A DNA stretch of 24,138 nucleotides from a virus: positions 1 through 24,138 of IMG/VR virus record IMGVR_UViG_3300033987_000046. One strand, 5' to 3'. This document shows, piece by piece, positions 4,786-14,098 of this stretch. The position numbers were made by a program, and so were the translations under genes. Position 1 is the stretch's first letter. Each line of letters opens with the position of its first letter. The notes beneath the pieces were generated by a model. The model had not been told where the DNA came from and made no database searches. It saw only the letters and a list, made by a program, of their open reading frames with translations.

Positions 4786-6397
4786 TGCTTGCTTAGTAAA
4801 GGACGCAATAAAGGCTATACCAGGGCGGCGCTGGGATCCAAAAAAGAAAGTGTGGACAATCCCAATGACAATTGAAGCTGTGGAGCAGCTCAAATACATC
4901 CCTGGCAAAATTGAACCTATTATACTGGAGCGGTATCGGGAATTAAAGCGCATACAAGATAAAACCATCGAAGAGAAATATGCAGAGCAGGTTGAACCGA
5001 TCGAGCCGATGCCGCTCAAGCCTCATATCAAGCCATATCAGCATCAAATAAAAATCTATAATCTCGGCCTCATCAATCCAAGCTTCGCAATACTGGCTGA
5101 AATGGGGACAGGCAAGAGCTTGACAGCAGTGTCCATAGCAGCCAGACGCTGGCAAAGAGGGGAAGTAAAAAAGCTACTTGTGGTTGCTCCAACATCGGTC
5201 CTACCGGTGTGGCCAAGAGAGTTTGAAGCCTGTACAGTGCCGTATGTGTGTGCAGTGCTGGAAGGCTCAATGCAGGAACGCAGAAAGACGCTTCAACAGC
5301 TCAATAGCATCAAAGATAAGTTATTAGTTGCCGTCATCAATTACGAGGCTACCTGGCGCATACTGGACGACCTACTTGCCTGGAAGCCCAATATGGTTAT
5401 AGCAGACGAGAGCCAGCGTATAAAAAACCACAGCGCAAAGCAATCAAAGGCCTTGCATAAACTTGGCAAAGTCGCAAAGTACAAGCTTATCCTCACAGGG
5501 ACGCCGGTACAAAATCAGCCGCTTGATTTCTTCTCTCAATACAAGTTCTTGGATGAAACCATCTTTGGTACAAGCTTCTATGCGTTCCGGAACAGATATG
5601 CCGTCATGGGCGGATACGGCGGCAAGCAGGTGGTTGGATACCAGAATCTCGATGAGCTCATACGAAAAGCACACTCCATTGCATTCAGAGTTACCAAAGA
5701 GGAAGCGCTGGACCTGCCGGAACAAATTGACCAGTACCAGTATTGTGAACTAGAGCCCGAAGCAGCAAGGCTATACAACGAGATTAAGAAACAGAGCTAT
5801 GCCGAATTGGAGAACGAGCAGGAGATCACCGTCAGGAACGTACTCACCAGGCTGCTCCGGCTACAGCAAATCACAGGGGGCTTTGTCAATACAGATGCCG
5901 GCATTCAGCAGCATGTGTCCAGCGCAAAGCTTAACCTGCTTAAAGAAGTTGTGGCCGATATTATTGATGCAGGCAAGAAGGTTGTCATATTCGCAAGGTT
6001 TCTTCCAGAAATCAAAGCAATTCTCAAAATACTCGAAGATATGCGGCTAGAATACAGCTACATCACCGGCGAGGTACCCAACGAGCAGAGGGGCGAGCAA
6101 GTCAGAGCCTTCCAGGAGGATCCGAACCGCAAGGTATTCGTTGCGCAGATCCAAACAGCAGGACTGGGGATCACGCTCCATGCAGCGGACACGGCAATTT
6201 TTTACTCTGTAGACTTCAATTATGCCAATTATAGTCAGGCACGGGCTAGAATACACAGGATTGGGCAGAAAAACAATTGTACTTATATTCACCTAATTGC
6301 AAAAAACACAGTGGACGAACATGTTTTGAAGGCACTTCAAAGAAAAGAAGATATTGCAAAAATGGTTGTAGATAACTGGAGGATGTACTTTGGATGA
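4745..6397 (+). CDS. SNF2-family DEAD/H-box helicase
   Basis: A 550-residue ATP-dependent helicase or translocase of superfamily 2. Seen in order: an N-terminal domain of about 100 residues (RRWDPKKKVW resembles the HARP-like or SMARCAL1-type substrate domain); Walker A EMGTGKS (119-125); motif II DESQ (221-224), a variant of DEAH; motif III LTGTP (250-254); and motif VI RARIHRIGQ (500-508), the SNF2 signature. Its length is normal for phage SNF2-type helicases. It starts with GTG at 4745 behind AGGAGG. By context it works in phage DNA replication or recombination, probably remodelling replication forks or displacing bound proteins. Confidence 0.92.
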   Translation: MKAVLKDNVIEIYDACLVKDAIKAIPGRRWDPKKKVWTIPMTIEAVEQLKYIPGKIEPIILERYRELKRIQDKTIEEKYAEQVEPIEPMPLKPHIKPYQHQIKIYNLGLINPSFAILAEMGTGKSLTAVSIAARRWQRGEVKKLLVVAPTSVLPVWPREFEACTVPYVCAVLEGSMQERRKTLQQLNSIKDKLLVAVINYEATWRILDDLLAWKPNMVIADESQRIKNHSAKQSKALHKLGKVAKYKLILTGTPVQNQPLDFFSQYKFLDETIFGTSFYAFRNRYAVMGGYGGKQVVGYQNLDELIRKAHSIAFRVTKEEALDLPEQIDQYQYCELEPEAARLYNEIKKQSYAELENEQEITVRNVLTRLLRLQQITGGFVNTDAGIQQHVSSAKLNLLKEVVADIIDAGKKVVIFARFLPEIKAILKILEDMRLEYSYITGEVPNEQRGEQVRAFQEDPNRKVFVAQIQTAGLGITLHAADTAIFYSVDFNYANYSQARARIHRIGQKNNCTYIHLIAKNTVDEHVLKALQRKEDIAKMVVDNWRMYFG

Positions 6398-6402
6398 TTA
6401 AC

Positions 6403-6542
6403 AGGGCGGTGGCGGAATAGGTAGACGCTAAAACCGGGGGTGTACGGTGAGTGAATCTGTGGGGTGGTGCGTATGGAAGCCCACTAGGCGAAAGCTGAAG
6501 GGCGCAGAGGATCATGCAGGGTGCAAATCCCTGCCCGCCCTG
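6403..6542 (+). ncRNA. tRNA-like RNA with an oversized variable region
   Basis: Acceptor strands AGGGCGG (6403-6409) and CCGCCCT (6535-6541) pair perfectly. A D-arm like that of tRNA-Leu follows: GCG (6412-6414)/CGC (6426-6428) with GGTAGA in the loop. Near the 3' end GCAGGG (6516-6521)/CCCTGC (6529-6534) encloses the 7-nt loop TGCAAAT, close to a T-loop but with G where the second T should be. Between them lie a weak anticodon-like arm (ACCG/CGGT, 6433-6448) with no usable anticodon loop and a long hairpin capped by GAAA (6468-6506). At about 139 nt it is some 50 nt longer than a tRNA and has no CCA. It may be a tRNA mimic or a decayed or intron-like tRNA. It sits alone between the helicase and the gene at 6563. 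Confidence 0.55.
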
Positions 6543-6562
6543 TTATAAATGGGGGTGAAAAG

Positions 6563-6823
6563 ATGCCAAAATGTAAAGGATGCGGCGCTGAAATTATCTT
6601 TATTAAAACTGCTGGAGGCAAAGCAATGCCATGCGATGCAAATCCTGTAGTTTACTGGGAGCGCAAAGGAGCAAAGAACAAAATAGTCACACCTAATGGA
6701 AAAGTTAAATCTTGCGAACTTTCCGGAGAAGTAGAAAGAGCTACGGGGATGGGTTACATTCCACATTGGGCAACATGCCCGGCAGCGGAACGATTTAAAA
6801 CAAAAGGAGGCGAGAAACTTTGA
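6563..6823 (+). CDS. Zinc-ribbon phage protein, 86 aa
   Basis: An 86-residue protein beginning MPKCKGCGAEI with a CxxC pair (residues 4 and 7), more Cys at about 24 and 51, and GYIPHWATCPAAERF near the end. This pattern recurs in many Gram-positive phage replication modules next to recombination or single-strand-binding genes. The ATG at 6563 is chosen because GGGGGTG (6551-6557) precedes it; a GTG at 6521 would start inside the tRNA-like RNA. It probably binds zinc; its partner and role are unknown. Confidence 0.75.
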   Translation: MPKCKGCGAEIIFIKTAGGKAMPCDANPVVYWERKGAKNKIVTPNGKVKSCELSGEVERATGMGYIPHWATCPAAERFKTKGGEKL

Positions 6824-7224
6824 CTATCTTTGAATTAGCGGACAAGCTCAAAGAGCTCAAAGAGAGAAAGAAAGCCATTGAAGATGAGCTAAAAAAGATT
6901 AATGCAGAGCTTGAGGCAACAGAAGCAGAACTCGCACAGGCGATGATTAACGAGGAGCTTCCATCCTTTAGCCGAGCAGGGACAACATTCTATGTCAGCA
7001 CAAAAGTTTACGCTTCACCGCTGGCAGAAAAGAAAGCAGAGCTGTTTGATACCCTCAAACAGCGAGGATATGGCGACCTCATATACGAAACAATTAATCA
7101 CAATACATTCAGTGCTTTTATCAAAGAACAGATGTCTGAGAACAACGACCAGCTCCCGGAATGGCTGAATGGGCTGGTGAGCGTGTACGAAAAGACAACG
7201 ATTGGTATGCGCAAATCCAAATAA
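6820..7224 (+). CDS. Coiled-coil phage protein of the replication module, 134 aa
   Basis: It starts with TTG at 6820, overlapping the previous stop, 9 nt after AAAGGAGG. Residues 5-45 are a strong heptad-type coiled coil of Glu, Lys and Leu. The remainder is a compact mixed region with a conserved-looking SAFIKEQMSEN..LPEWL segment. Position and shape recall small phage proteins that accompany recombination or single-strand-binding proteins, sometimes as nuclease inhibitors, but no family was recognised. Confidence 0.7.
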   Translation: MTIFELADKLKELKERKKAIEDELKKINAELEATEAELAQAMINEELPSFSRAGTTFYVSTKVYASPLAEKKAELFDTLKQRGYGDLIYETINHNTFSAFIKEQMSENNDQLPEWLNGLVSVYEKTTIGMRKSK

Positions 7225-7249
7225 AAATTTTAAAAGGAGGAAATGAAGG

Positions 7250-7981
7250 ATGAGCGACAAGAAAGATTTGATGATCAAAGAAGAAAACTTTGTAATGCCT
7301 GTGATGGACAACAATATTGCACAGGCGATGGGCGAAGAGATGGAAGGCCTGCCAATGACATTTACTCGGGTAAAAATCCCGACGGGCGGGGGGTTGGCAT
7401 TTGAAATTCCTGGCGATGATGCGGACAACCCCGAGATGGCAAAGGAAATTATAGGCGTCATAGTGGATCATCACCCTATCAATGCTTACTGGGCGGACAA
7501 GTATTCAGGCGGGAACAATCCGCCAGACTGCAGCAGCATGGACGGCAAGATTGGCGTGGGTACGCCTGGCGGGAACTGCAAAACCTGCCCGTATAACCAG
7601 TTTGGTTCCGATGGAGCAGGGAAGGCCTGTAAAAACATGCATCGTATTTACATCCTGAGAAGCGGTGAAGCGTTCCCGTTGCTGCTTACCCTGCCGCCGA
7701 CCAGCATCAAGAACTTTGGTGATTATGTTCTAAAACGTGTCATTTCTAAAGGCTGCCGGACCTATGAAGTAATAACCAAAATAACTCTCAAGAGAGCCCA
7801 AAACTCAACCGGTATTAGCTATTCACAAGCTCAATTCTCATTAGTGGCACCTTTAGGCACCGAAGAAAAAGAATTTATGCGGAGATACAGCGAAAACATC
7901 AAAGCAGTTACCAGGCAGCTTGTAGTTGATGAGTATGAGGACGCACCTCCACCGCAGGACGGCGAGGAAATGCCGTTCTGA
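7250..7981 (+). CDS. Candidate single-strand DNA-binding protein
   Basis: A 243-residue protein. The body contains several beta-like stretches and a Cys cluster (C-SSMDG..., then CKTCPYNQFG, then CKN near residue 125) that could bind zinc. The C-terminus is DEYEDAPPPQDGEEMPF: a proline linker and an acidic tip ending in PF, the same design as the SSB tail (DDDIPF in E. coli), which docks replication and repair proteins. Its place directly upstream of the primase-helicase fits a single-strand-binding role. Assignment rests on tail and context, not on a recognised fold. Confidence 0.6.
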   Translation: MSDKKDLMIKEENFVMPVMDNNIAQAMGEEMEGLPMTFTRVKIPTGGGLAFEIPGDDADNPEMAKEIIGVIVDHHPINAYWADKYSGGNNPPDCSSMDGKIGVGTPGGNCKTCPYNQFGSDGAGKACKNMHRIYILRSGEAFPLLLTLPPTSIKNFGDYVLKRVISKGCRTYEVITKITLKRAQNSTGISYSQAQFSLVAPLGTEEKEFMRRYSENIKAVTRQLVVDEYEDAPPPQDGEEMPF

Positions 7982-7990
7982 TGCAATACA

Positions 7991-8014
7991 CGGGGAGAGG
8001 AGGCCCTCTCCCCG
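7991..8014 (+). promoter_or_regulatory. Intergenic hairpin before the primase
   Basis: CGGGGAGAGG (7991-8000) pairs perfectly with CCTCTCCCCG (8005-8014), loop AGGC. There is no T run, so it is not a standard terminator. It may protect or cut the transcript, or shield against upstream ribosomes. A small TTGC/GCAA hairpin follows at 8019-8030, then the ribosome site GGAGGTGA. Confidence 0.5.
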
Positions 8015-8025
8015 GCCCTTGCTAA

Positions 8026-10545
<2,520 letters not shown>

Positions 10546-10549
10546 AGCG

Positions 10550-10584
10550 CCTAGGTTACCACTAATTTTTAGTGGTAACCTAGG
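10550..10584 (+). repeat. Perfect 16-bp inverted repeat at the edge of the iteron array
   Basis: CCTAGGTTACCACTAA (10550-10565) and TTAGTGGTAACCTAGG (10569-10584) are exact inverted copies separated by TTT, four bases after the primase stop codon. It contains two iterons head to head. As RNA it would be a very stable hairpin but it lacks a T tail. Confidence 0.85.
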
Positions 10585-10816
10585 GGTAACGCTAGTGGTA
10601 ACGCCCAAAAGCCAGCAATAAAGCGGCTTATAGATATATTGTTACCACTGTTACCACTAAAAATGTAATTTCTCCTATAAAGAAAATGTAAACGAAATGT
10701 AAAAACTCTTATGCACAAACTTTACAAAAAATATATATATGTATTTTCAAAAATTAGTGGTAACAGGTAACAGAGTTATGAAAGCCTTGATACAAGCGGG
10801 TTTGCGGACTTAAAAA

Positions 10817-10850
10817 GTGTTACCACTAAATTTTGAATTAGTGGTAACAC
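10817..10850 (+). repeat. 13-bp inverted repeat at the right edge of the iteron array
   Basis: GTGTTACCACTAA (10817-10829) and TTAGTGGTAACAC (10838-10850) are exact inverted copies with an 8-bp spacer. They overlap a weak promoter-like pair, TTGATA (10787-10792) and TTAAAA (10810-10815, 17-bp spacing), so binding here could also control the gene at 10869. Confidence 0.75.
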
Positions 10851-10868
10851 TCCAAAGGAGGGGTTTGG

Positions 10869-11330
10869 ATGACCAAACAGCAGCAAATTGAGCACATCAA
10901 AGCAAGGCTCAAAAAAGCCTATTCGCTTCCTCTCTCGGAACAAATTAAATGGAAGAAGCAAATCCGAGAGCTTGAACAGGAACTAGCAAGACTACAGGGC
11001 AGCATATCTTTTGATGAAAACAAAGCATTTGAACTTCTTAACCAGGCCAACAAAGAAATCTTACGGGCCTGCGCAGAAAAGCGATACGGCGGCGACTTTT
11101 ATCAATTCTTAAACGACAATCCAGAAGTAGCAAATTACATTGATACAGCACTCTTGGAAATTGACAGAGCATACAAGCTAAAAGATATAGATGCATTCAA
11201 GCAAGCCATTGAACAGTACAAAGCTGCATTCGTCAAAGTAGAGGAATTATACCAGCAGGCCAAAACCACAGGCTTCAGGGAGCTTTTGCCGAACGAAGAA
11301 AAAGAGTTTCAGCTTAGTATATTTAACTAA
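10869..11330 (+). CDS. Coiled-coil phage protein next to the origin, 153 aa
   Basis: A 153-residue, almost fully helical and charged protein. Residues 1-45 form a Lys/Glu/Gln-rich coiled coil, and the rest has amphipathic helices (YIDTALLEIDRAYKLKDIDAF). There is no membrane segment and no Cys pair. The ATG lies after AAAGGAGGGG. It is the first gene after the iteron array, so it could be a replication accessory factor, but no family was recognised. Confidence 0.65.
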   Translation: MTKQQQIEHIKARLKKAYSLPLSEQIKWKKQIRELEQELARLQGSISFDENKAFELLNQANKEILRACAEKRYGGDFYQFLNDNPEVANYIDTALLEIDRAYKLKDIDAFKQAIEQYKAAFVKVEELYQQAKTTGFRELLPNEEKEFQLSIFN

Positions 11331-11349
11331 ACCGAAAGGGAGGAATATT

Positions 11350-11841
11350 ATGGAAAAATATTTTATAGTTTCTCCGAAAGCAGATTTATACAAAGATTAT
11401 TTTAAGTACATTGAAAATAGAAAAGCTGTACATGAGCATGTTAAACGCTTTTTTGATAAACATGAGATAAAAGCCCAATATTACGATTGTTTAGGTAATT
11501 GGCTTTACATCAAGCCAACAGAAGAAGATTTGAAGGTTTTTGGTAGTATGTTGTGCCAAGCTGAACTAAACGGATTGAGGTGTTTTAAAGAGAATTCAAA
11601 AATAGGTAGGGCATGGGCCAAATCATTACAAGAAACCAATCTCAAAGTGCTCTCCAAGCCACAGATACTTCTATATTTGGACCATTATATTCCGCGTTGC
11701 CGTTACAGGTTGTTCCGTGTGGGAACTGTTTTATATGGGTCAATTGAAACTGATAGCGAATTTACTTTGCCGGAAGGTTTTGAAGAAATCAAGGCGAGTG
11801 AGTTTTATCAAAAACTCGAAGAAATAGAAGCTAAAAAATAA
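11350..11841 (+). CDS. Hypothetical phage protein, 163 aa
   Basis: A 163-residue protein of mixed helix and strand, rich in Tyr, Phe and Lys. It contains several separated Cys and an RCRYRLFRVG segment, and the sequence from about 130 on (TLPEGFEEIKASEFYQKLEEIEAKK) reads as a typical phage C-terminal helix. Its base composition is somewhat more AT-rich than its neighbours. RBS GGGAGG. No function can be assigned. Confidence 0.7.
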   Translation: MEKYFIVSPKADLYKDYFKYIENRKAVHEHVKRFFDKHEIKAQYYDCLGNWLYIKPTEEDLKVFGSMLCQAELNGLRCFKENSKIGRAWAKSLQETNLKVLSKPQILLYLDHYIPRCRYRLFRVGTVLYGSIETDSEFTLPEGFEEIKASEFYQKLEEIEAKK

Positions 11842-11860
11842 GTGTCGGAGGTGCGCTGGG

Positions 11861-12163
11861 ATGAGTGAGGCCGAATCCATCATAGTACGAGACATCTTGA
11901 AGTATTTAAACAGCCTGCCGGGATGCTTTGCCTGGAAGCATCACGGCGGCATGTACAGCACCGCTGGGATACCGGATATTATATGCTGCTGCCAGGGCAA
12001 ATTTCTAGCATTTGAGGTAAAAGGGCCAAAGGGGCAACCAACCAAGCTGCAGCTCAAAACAATACAAGACATTCAGGCAGCAGGAGGACAGGCCTACATT
12101 GTGAGGTCCTTGATGGAGGTACAAAAAATCATTGGAGGGGGCGGAGATAATGCAAAGAGGTGA
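11861..12163 (+). CDS. VRR-NUC family nuclease
   Basis: A 100-residue minimal VRR-NUC (PD-(D/E)xK superfamily) nuclease. It shows GIPDII (36-41, catalytic Asp 39), FEVKGPKG (51-58, Glu 52 and Lys 54) and Q64 in TKLQLK, the full motif order D-E-x-K-Q of the family, preceded by an N-terminal helix with conserved Glu. Phage members are stand-alone structure-specific endonucleases, thought to act on branched replication intermediates. RBS GGAGGTG. Confidence 0.88.
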   Translation: MSEAESIIVRDILKYLNSLPGCFAWKHHGGMYSTAGIPDIICCCQGKFLAFEVKGPKGQPTKLQLKTIQDIQAAGGQAYIVRSLMEVQKIIGGGGDNAKR

Positions 12164-12168
12164 GACAA

Positions 12169-12423
12169 GTGGACAATACATGGGAGTATTCAGGATGCTA
12201 TCGCTATCACATAAGCCTAACAAAGCGAAGTGGTATTTGTGAAGTGTGTAAAAAGTATACGCCGGAGCTATGGCTTCAAAGAGAACAAAAACAATATATT
12301 ATTTCAAAAGATTTTGAGTTAAAAGGCCAAATATTTAGGATAGGCGAAATGCATTATACGGAGAAGGGATGCAAGTACTTAGTAGGGCATTATGAGTGTT
12401 TAATAAAAGCGAGGAGGAGATAA
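12169..12423 (+). CDS. Hypothetical phage protein with a Cys pair, 84 aa
   Basis: An 84-residue protein with CEVC near residue 27-30 and Cys at about 68 and 76, possibly one zinc site. The start is uncertain: GTG at 12169 has AGAGGTGA 5 nt upstream, while an in-frame GTG at 12160 overlaps the previous stop codon but has a poorly spaced ribosome site. Rich in Tyr, Lys and Arg. No family recognised. Confidence 0.6.
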   Translation: MDNTWEYSGCYRYHISLTKRSGICEVCKKYTPELWLQREQKQYIISKDFELKGQIFRIGEMHYTEKGCKYLVGHYECLIKARRR

Positions 12424-12426
12424 GAA

Positions 12427-12636
12427 ATGTTTTGGTTTATATTGGGTTTGTTTATAGGTGGCGTTCTAGGCATGATTATACTAGCTTTGGTGTCGACTGC
12501 AAAAGAGACAGACAAACATTTTAACTTTAAAAACAGAGAGGATATAGCTGAATGCTTCTGGTGTGGAGAACGGATGGCAAGTATAAAGAGGCGTTTAGCT
12601 ATGTCGACATTGCGCTGGGCAATGTGCGAATCATGA
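12427..12636 (+). CDS. DUF3789-like membrane segment joined to a broken zinc ribbon
   Basis: A 69-residue protein. Residues 1-25 (MFWFILGLFIGGVLGMII) match the DUF3789 type of tiny phage membrane protein: one transmembrane helix. Residues 42-50 (ECFWCGERM) resemble DCLWCGERM in the next gene, but the second half of the ribbon (CPNCGW) is absent and replaced by an unrelated tail. This looks like a recombination product or a decayed fusion. RBS GAGGAGG. Confidence 0.6.
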   Translation: MFWFILGLFIGGVLGMIILALVSTAKETDKHFNFKNREDIAECFWCGERMASIKRRLAMSTLRWAMCES

Positions 12637-12652
12637 GGTAGGAGGTGAGTTT

Positions 12653-12874
12653 ATGCTTAAGAAAACATGCCCTAAGTGCGGACAAGCCAACTACAGCTCA
12701 ACCGAATTCATGTTGTTGTTCTGCCGGTTCTGCGATGCCAGCCTGCAGGGTGTACAAGCAGAGCTGGCGGATGCGAAAAGCGAGGTAAAAGATTGTCTCT
12801 GGTGCGGTGAGCGGATGGTGAAGCATACAAATGGGAAGAAGGTATGTCCTAACTGTGGTTGGCCGGAACGATAA
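12653..12874 (+). CDS. Double zinc-ribbon protein, 73 aa
   Basis: A 73-residue protein with CPKC (6-9) and CRFC near residue 24-27 forming one ribbon, and CLWC near residue 49-52 with CPNC near residue 65-68 forming a second. Such proteins bind zinc and often nucleic acid or protein partners. The second ribbon is partly repeated in the preceding gene. Strong ribosome site GGAGGTGAG. Confidence 0.7.
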   Translation: MLKKTCPKCGQANYSSTEFMLLFCRFCDASLQGVQAELADAKSEVKDCLWCGERMVKHTNGKKVCPNCGWPER

Positions 12875-12995
12875 AGAGATGGCGTTCGGAAATGAGAGCT
12901 GGATCCAATGAATAAAAGGTGCAGGTATGGCATGAAATGTTAGGGGGTTTGGATTATAAACTTGTTCAAGTAAAAGATAAGGAGGGTTTAAAAAC

Positions 12996-13217
12996 ATGAG
13001 TAAAACACTGGAGCTTTTACCTTGCCCGTTTTGCGGGGGCACGGCAACGCTATACCATACGAACGACAATCATCATAGCCCATATGTAGTATGTGACGGT
13101 GCGATAAGAGCCGATGGCAAACCGCCTTGCTATGCACAAATACAACCGTGGCGGTATAAAACAGACGAGGAAGCCATTGCGGCATGGAATAGACGTGTAA
13201 AACTAGCGGATGATTAG
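12996..13217 (+). CDS. Lar-like restriction alleviation protein
   Basis: A 73-residue protein with the Lar family pattern: LPCPFCGG at 8-15, a central aromatic/Asp/His region with C33 and C45, and EEAIAAWNRR near the C-terminus. Founding members (Rac prophage Lar) reduce host type I restriction by promoting modification; many phage relatives are known only by sequence. If active it would help the phage escape host restriction. RBS AAGGAGGG. Confidence 0.82.
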   Translation: MSKTLELLPCPFCGGTATLYHTNDNHHSPYVVCDGAIRADGKPPCYAQIQPWRYKTDEEAIAAWNRRVKLADD

Positions 13218-13249
13218 AAGGGTAAAAGAGAGAAAGGGAGGGAACGGGG

Positions 13250-13609
13250 TTGGTTTCAATCGCTGAATTCTTGAGCGCAAAACAAAAACTCAAAGAGGCA
13301 GAAAAACAGTATAAAAAACAGAAGCCGAAAGAAAAACACAAAGATTATTTGGGACGCCAGGAACGTGAAGATTTAATGATACTTGCAGCCATAGCGTCGA
13401 AATTGGAAGAGCTCATTGCAAACTGGTACCAGCATCAACGCCCCAAGCAACGCATTACATATGCAAAAACAGCCTTAACTTACACATACAAAGCTATGGA
13501 CTCATATTTCGACGGTTTAACAGAGCAAGAGAAAACTCAGGAAGTATACAGGGTACTGCGGGATTTGAAGCAATGTAGTATCTATTTGGAGAGGGGGCAA
13601 ATACGATGA
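13250..13609 (+). CDS. Helical phage protein, 119 aa
   Basis: A TTG start at 13250 follows AAAGGGAGGG. The protein is helical and very basic, with a Lys-rich coiled coil at residues 8-32, then further helices to the end. No membrane segment, no Cys pair and no recognised family. It may bind nucleic acid given its charge, but that is only suggestion. Confidence 0.65.
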   Translation: MVSIAEFLSAKQKLKEAEKQYKKQKPKEKHKDYLGRQEREDLMILAAIASKLEELIANWYQHQRPKQRITYAKTALTYTYKAMDSYFDGLTEQEKTQEVYRVLRDLKQCSIYLERGQIR

Positions 13610-13639
13610 AGCCTAAATGGACCAAGGAGGGAGTGGCCA

Positions 13640-13936
13640 ATGAACGAGTACAAATATGACCAGGACAAGCCCCGGCTGGACCTTGTCCCGCCGGGGATCA
13701 TTGAAGCGGTGGGCGTTGTGCGAACATATGGGATGAAAAAGTATGGTACGGAAGATGGGTGGCGCAACGTTGAGCCTAAACGGTACACGGCGGCATTGAT
13801 GCGGCATCTGTGCAAATTCCTGCGTGATCCATATGCAGTTGATCCAGAGAGTGGATTGCCACACTTGTGGCATATGGCGTGCAATGTTGCATTCTTGATT
13901 GAATTTTATTGGCCGGAAGGTGAGGAGCATGGATGA
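13640..13936 (+). CDS. dATP/dGTP diphosphohydrolase-type protein
   Basis: A 98-residue protein with the motif order of the dATP/dGTP diphosphohydrolase N-terminal family: KPRLDLVPPGII, YGMKKYG, RYTAALMRHL and SGLPHLWHMACNVAFL. These helical MazG-like folds hold metal through Glu, His and Asp and hydrolyse purine deoxynucleotides. Related enzymes (MazZ) serve 2-aminoadenine phages, but no purZ-like gene is in the window. Here it may tune the nucleotide pool. The next ORF overlaps its end by 8 bases. Confidence 0.8.
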   Translation: MNEYKYDQDKPRLDLVPPGIIEAVGVVRTYGMKKYGTEDGWRNVEPKRYTAALMRHLCKFLRDPYAVDPESGLPHLWHMACNVAFLIEFYWPEGEEHG

Positions 13937-14087
13937 TATGTGCTTACAGCTTGTCGCCCGTATGGTTGTGGCGGTGATGGTTGGCAGATACAAAGTGGTA
14001 CAGGAATTATACGAGCAGTATCTCAGGAAACGGCACCTATATGTAAGCATAAAAGAGATGCTAGAAGCGAAACAAACATCAGCTTAG
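13929..14087 (+). CDS. Small hypothetical protein, 52 aa
   Basis: Overlaps the previous gene by 8 bases and starts at ATG 13929 after GGTGAGG. It encodes 52 residues with a moderately hydrophobic N-terminal half and a charged helical C-terminal half (ELYEQYLRKRHLYVSIKEM). Too short for a family call; the overlap and ribosome site support it. Confidence 0.55.
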   Translation: MDDMCLQLVARMVVAVMVGRYKVVQELYEQYLRKRHLYVSIKEMLEAKQTSA

Positions 14088-14098
14088 GAGGGGAGAAA

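Larger units (their letters stand above)
10546..10868 (+). other. Probable phage replication origin (iterons and DnaA box)
   Basis: This 323-bp gene-free region has at least eight copies of GTTACCACTAA or its complement: 10555-10565, 10569-10579, 10592-10602, 10641-10649 (short), 10650-10660, 10754-10764, 10819-10829 and 10838-10848. The middle (10661-10753) is AT-rich, as in an unwinding element, and contains TTATGCACA (10709-10717), a match to the DnaA box TTATNCACA. It follows directly after the primase-helicase gene. The initiator that reads the repeats is not identified; the repeats could also be operators. Confidence 0.7.

Noticed and set aside
6403-6542. Ordinary tRNA-Leu gene
   Set aside because: Length about 139 nt, no plausible anticodon loop, altered T-loop and no CCA. 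Kept as tRNA-like only.
10546-10868. Repeats of GTTACCACTAA as a CRISPR array
   Set aside because: Copies are 11 bp, lie in both orientations and have uneven gaps from 0 to about 90 bp. This suits iterons or operators, not repeat-spacer units. I saw no CRISPR array anywhere in the window.
12150-12242. Alternative ORF beginning MQRGETSGQ
   Set aside because: 30 residues, in competition with the longer Cys-containing frame and without features.
12875-12995. Short ORFs (such as MNKRCRYGMKC) between the zinc-ribbon and Lar-like genes
   Set aside because: Eleven residues or fewer, no ribosome site; this 121-bp gap appears to hold only the ribosome site of the next gene.
13606-13659. Short ORF beginning MKPKWTKEG in an ATGA overlap
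   Set aside because: Only 17 residues, overlaps the next gene start, no recognisable product; at most a coupling peptide.
13940-14098. Long in-frame extension of the membrane protein at 14099
   Set aside because: No ribosome site at 13940, it lies over the gene at 13929 in another frame, and AGGAGGGG fits ATG 14099.
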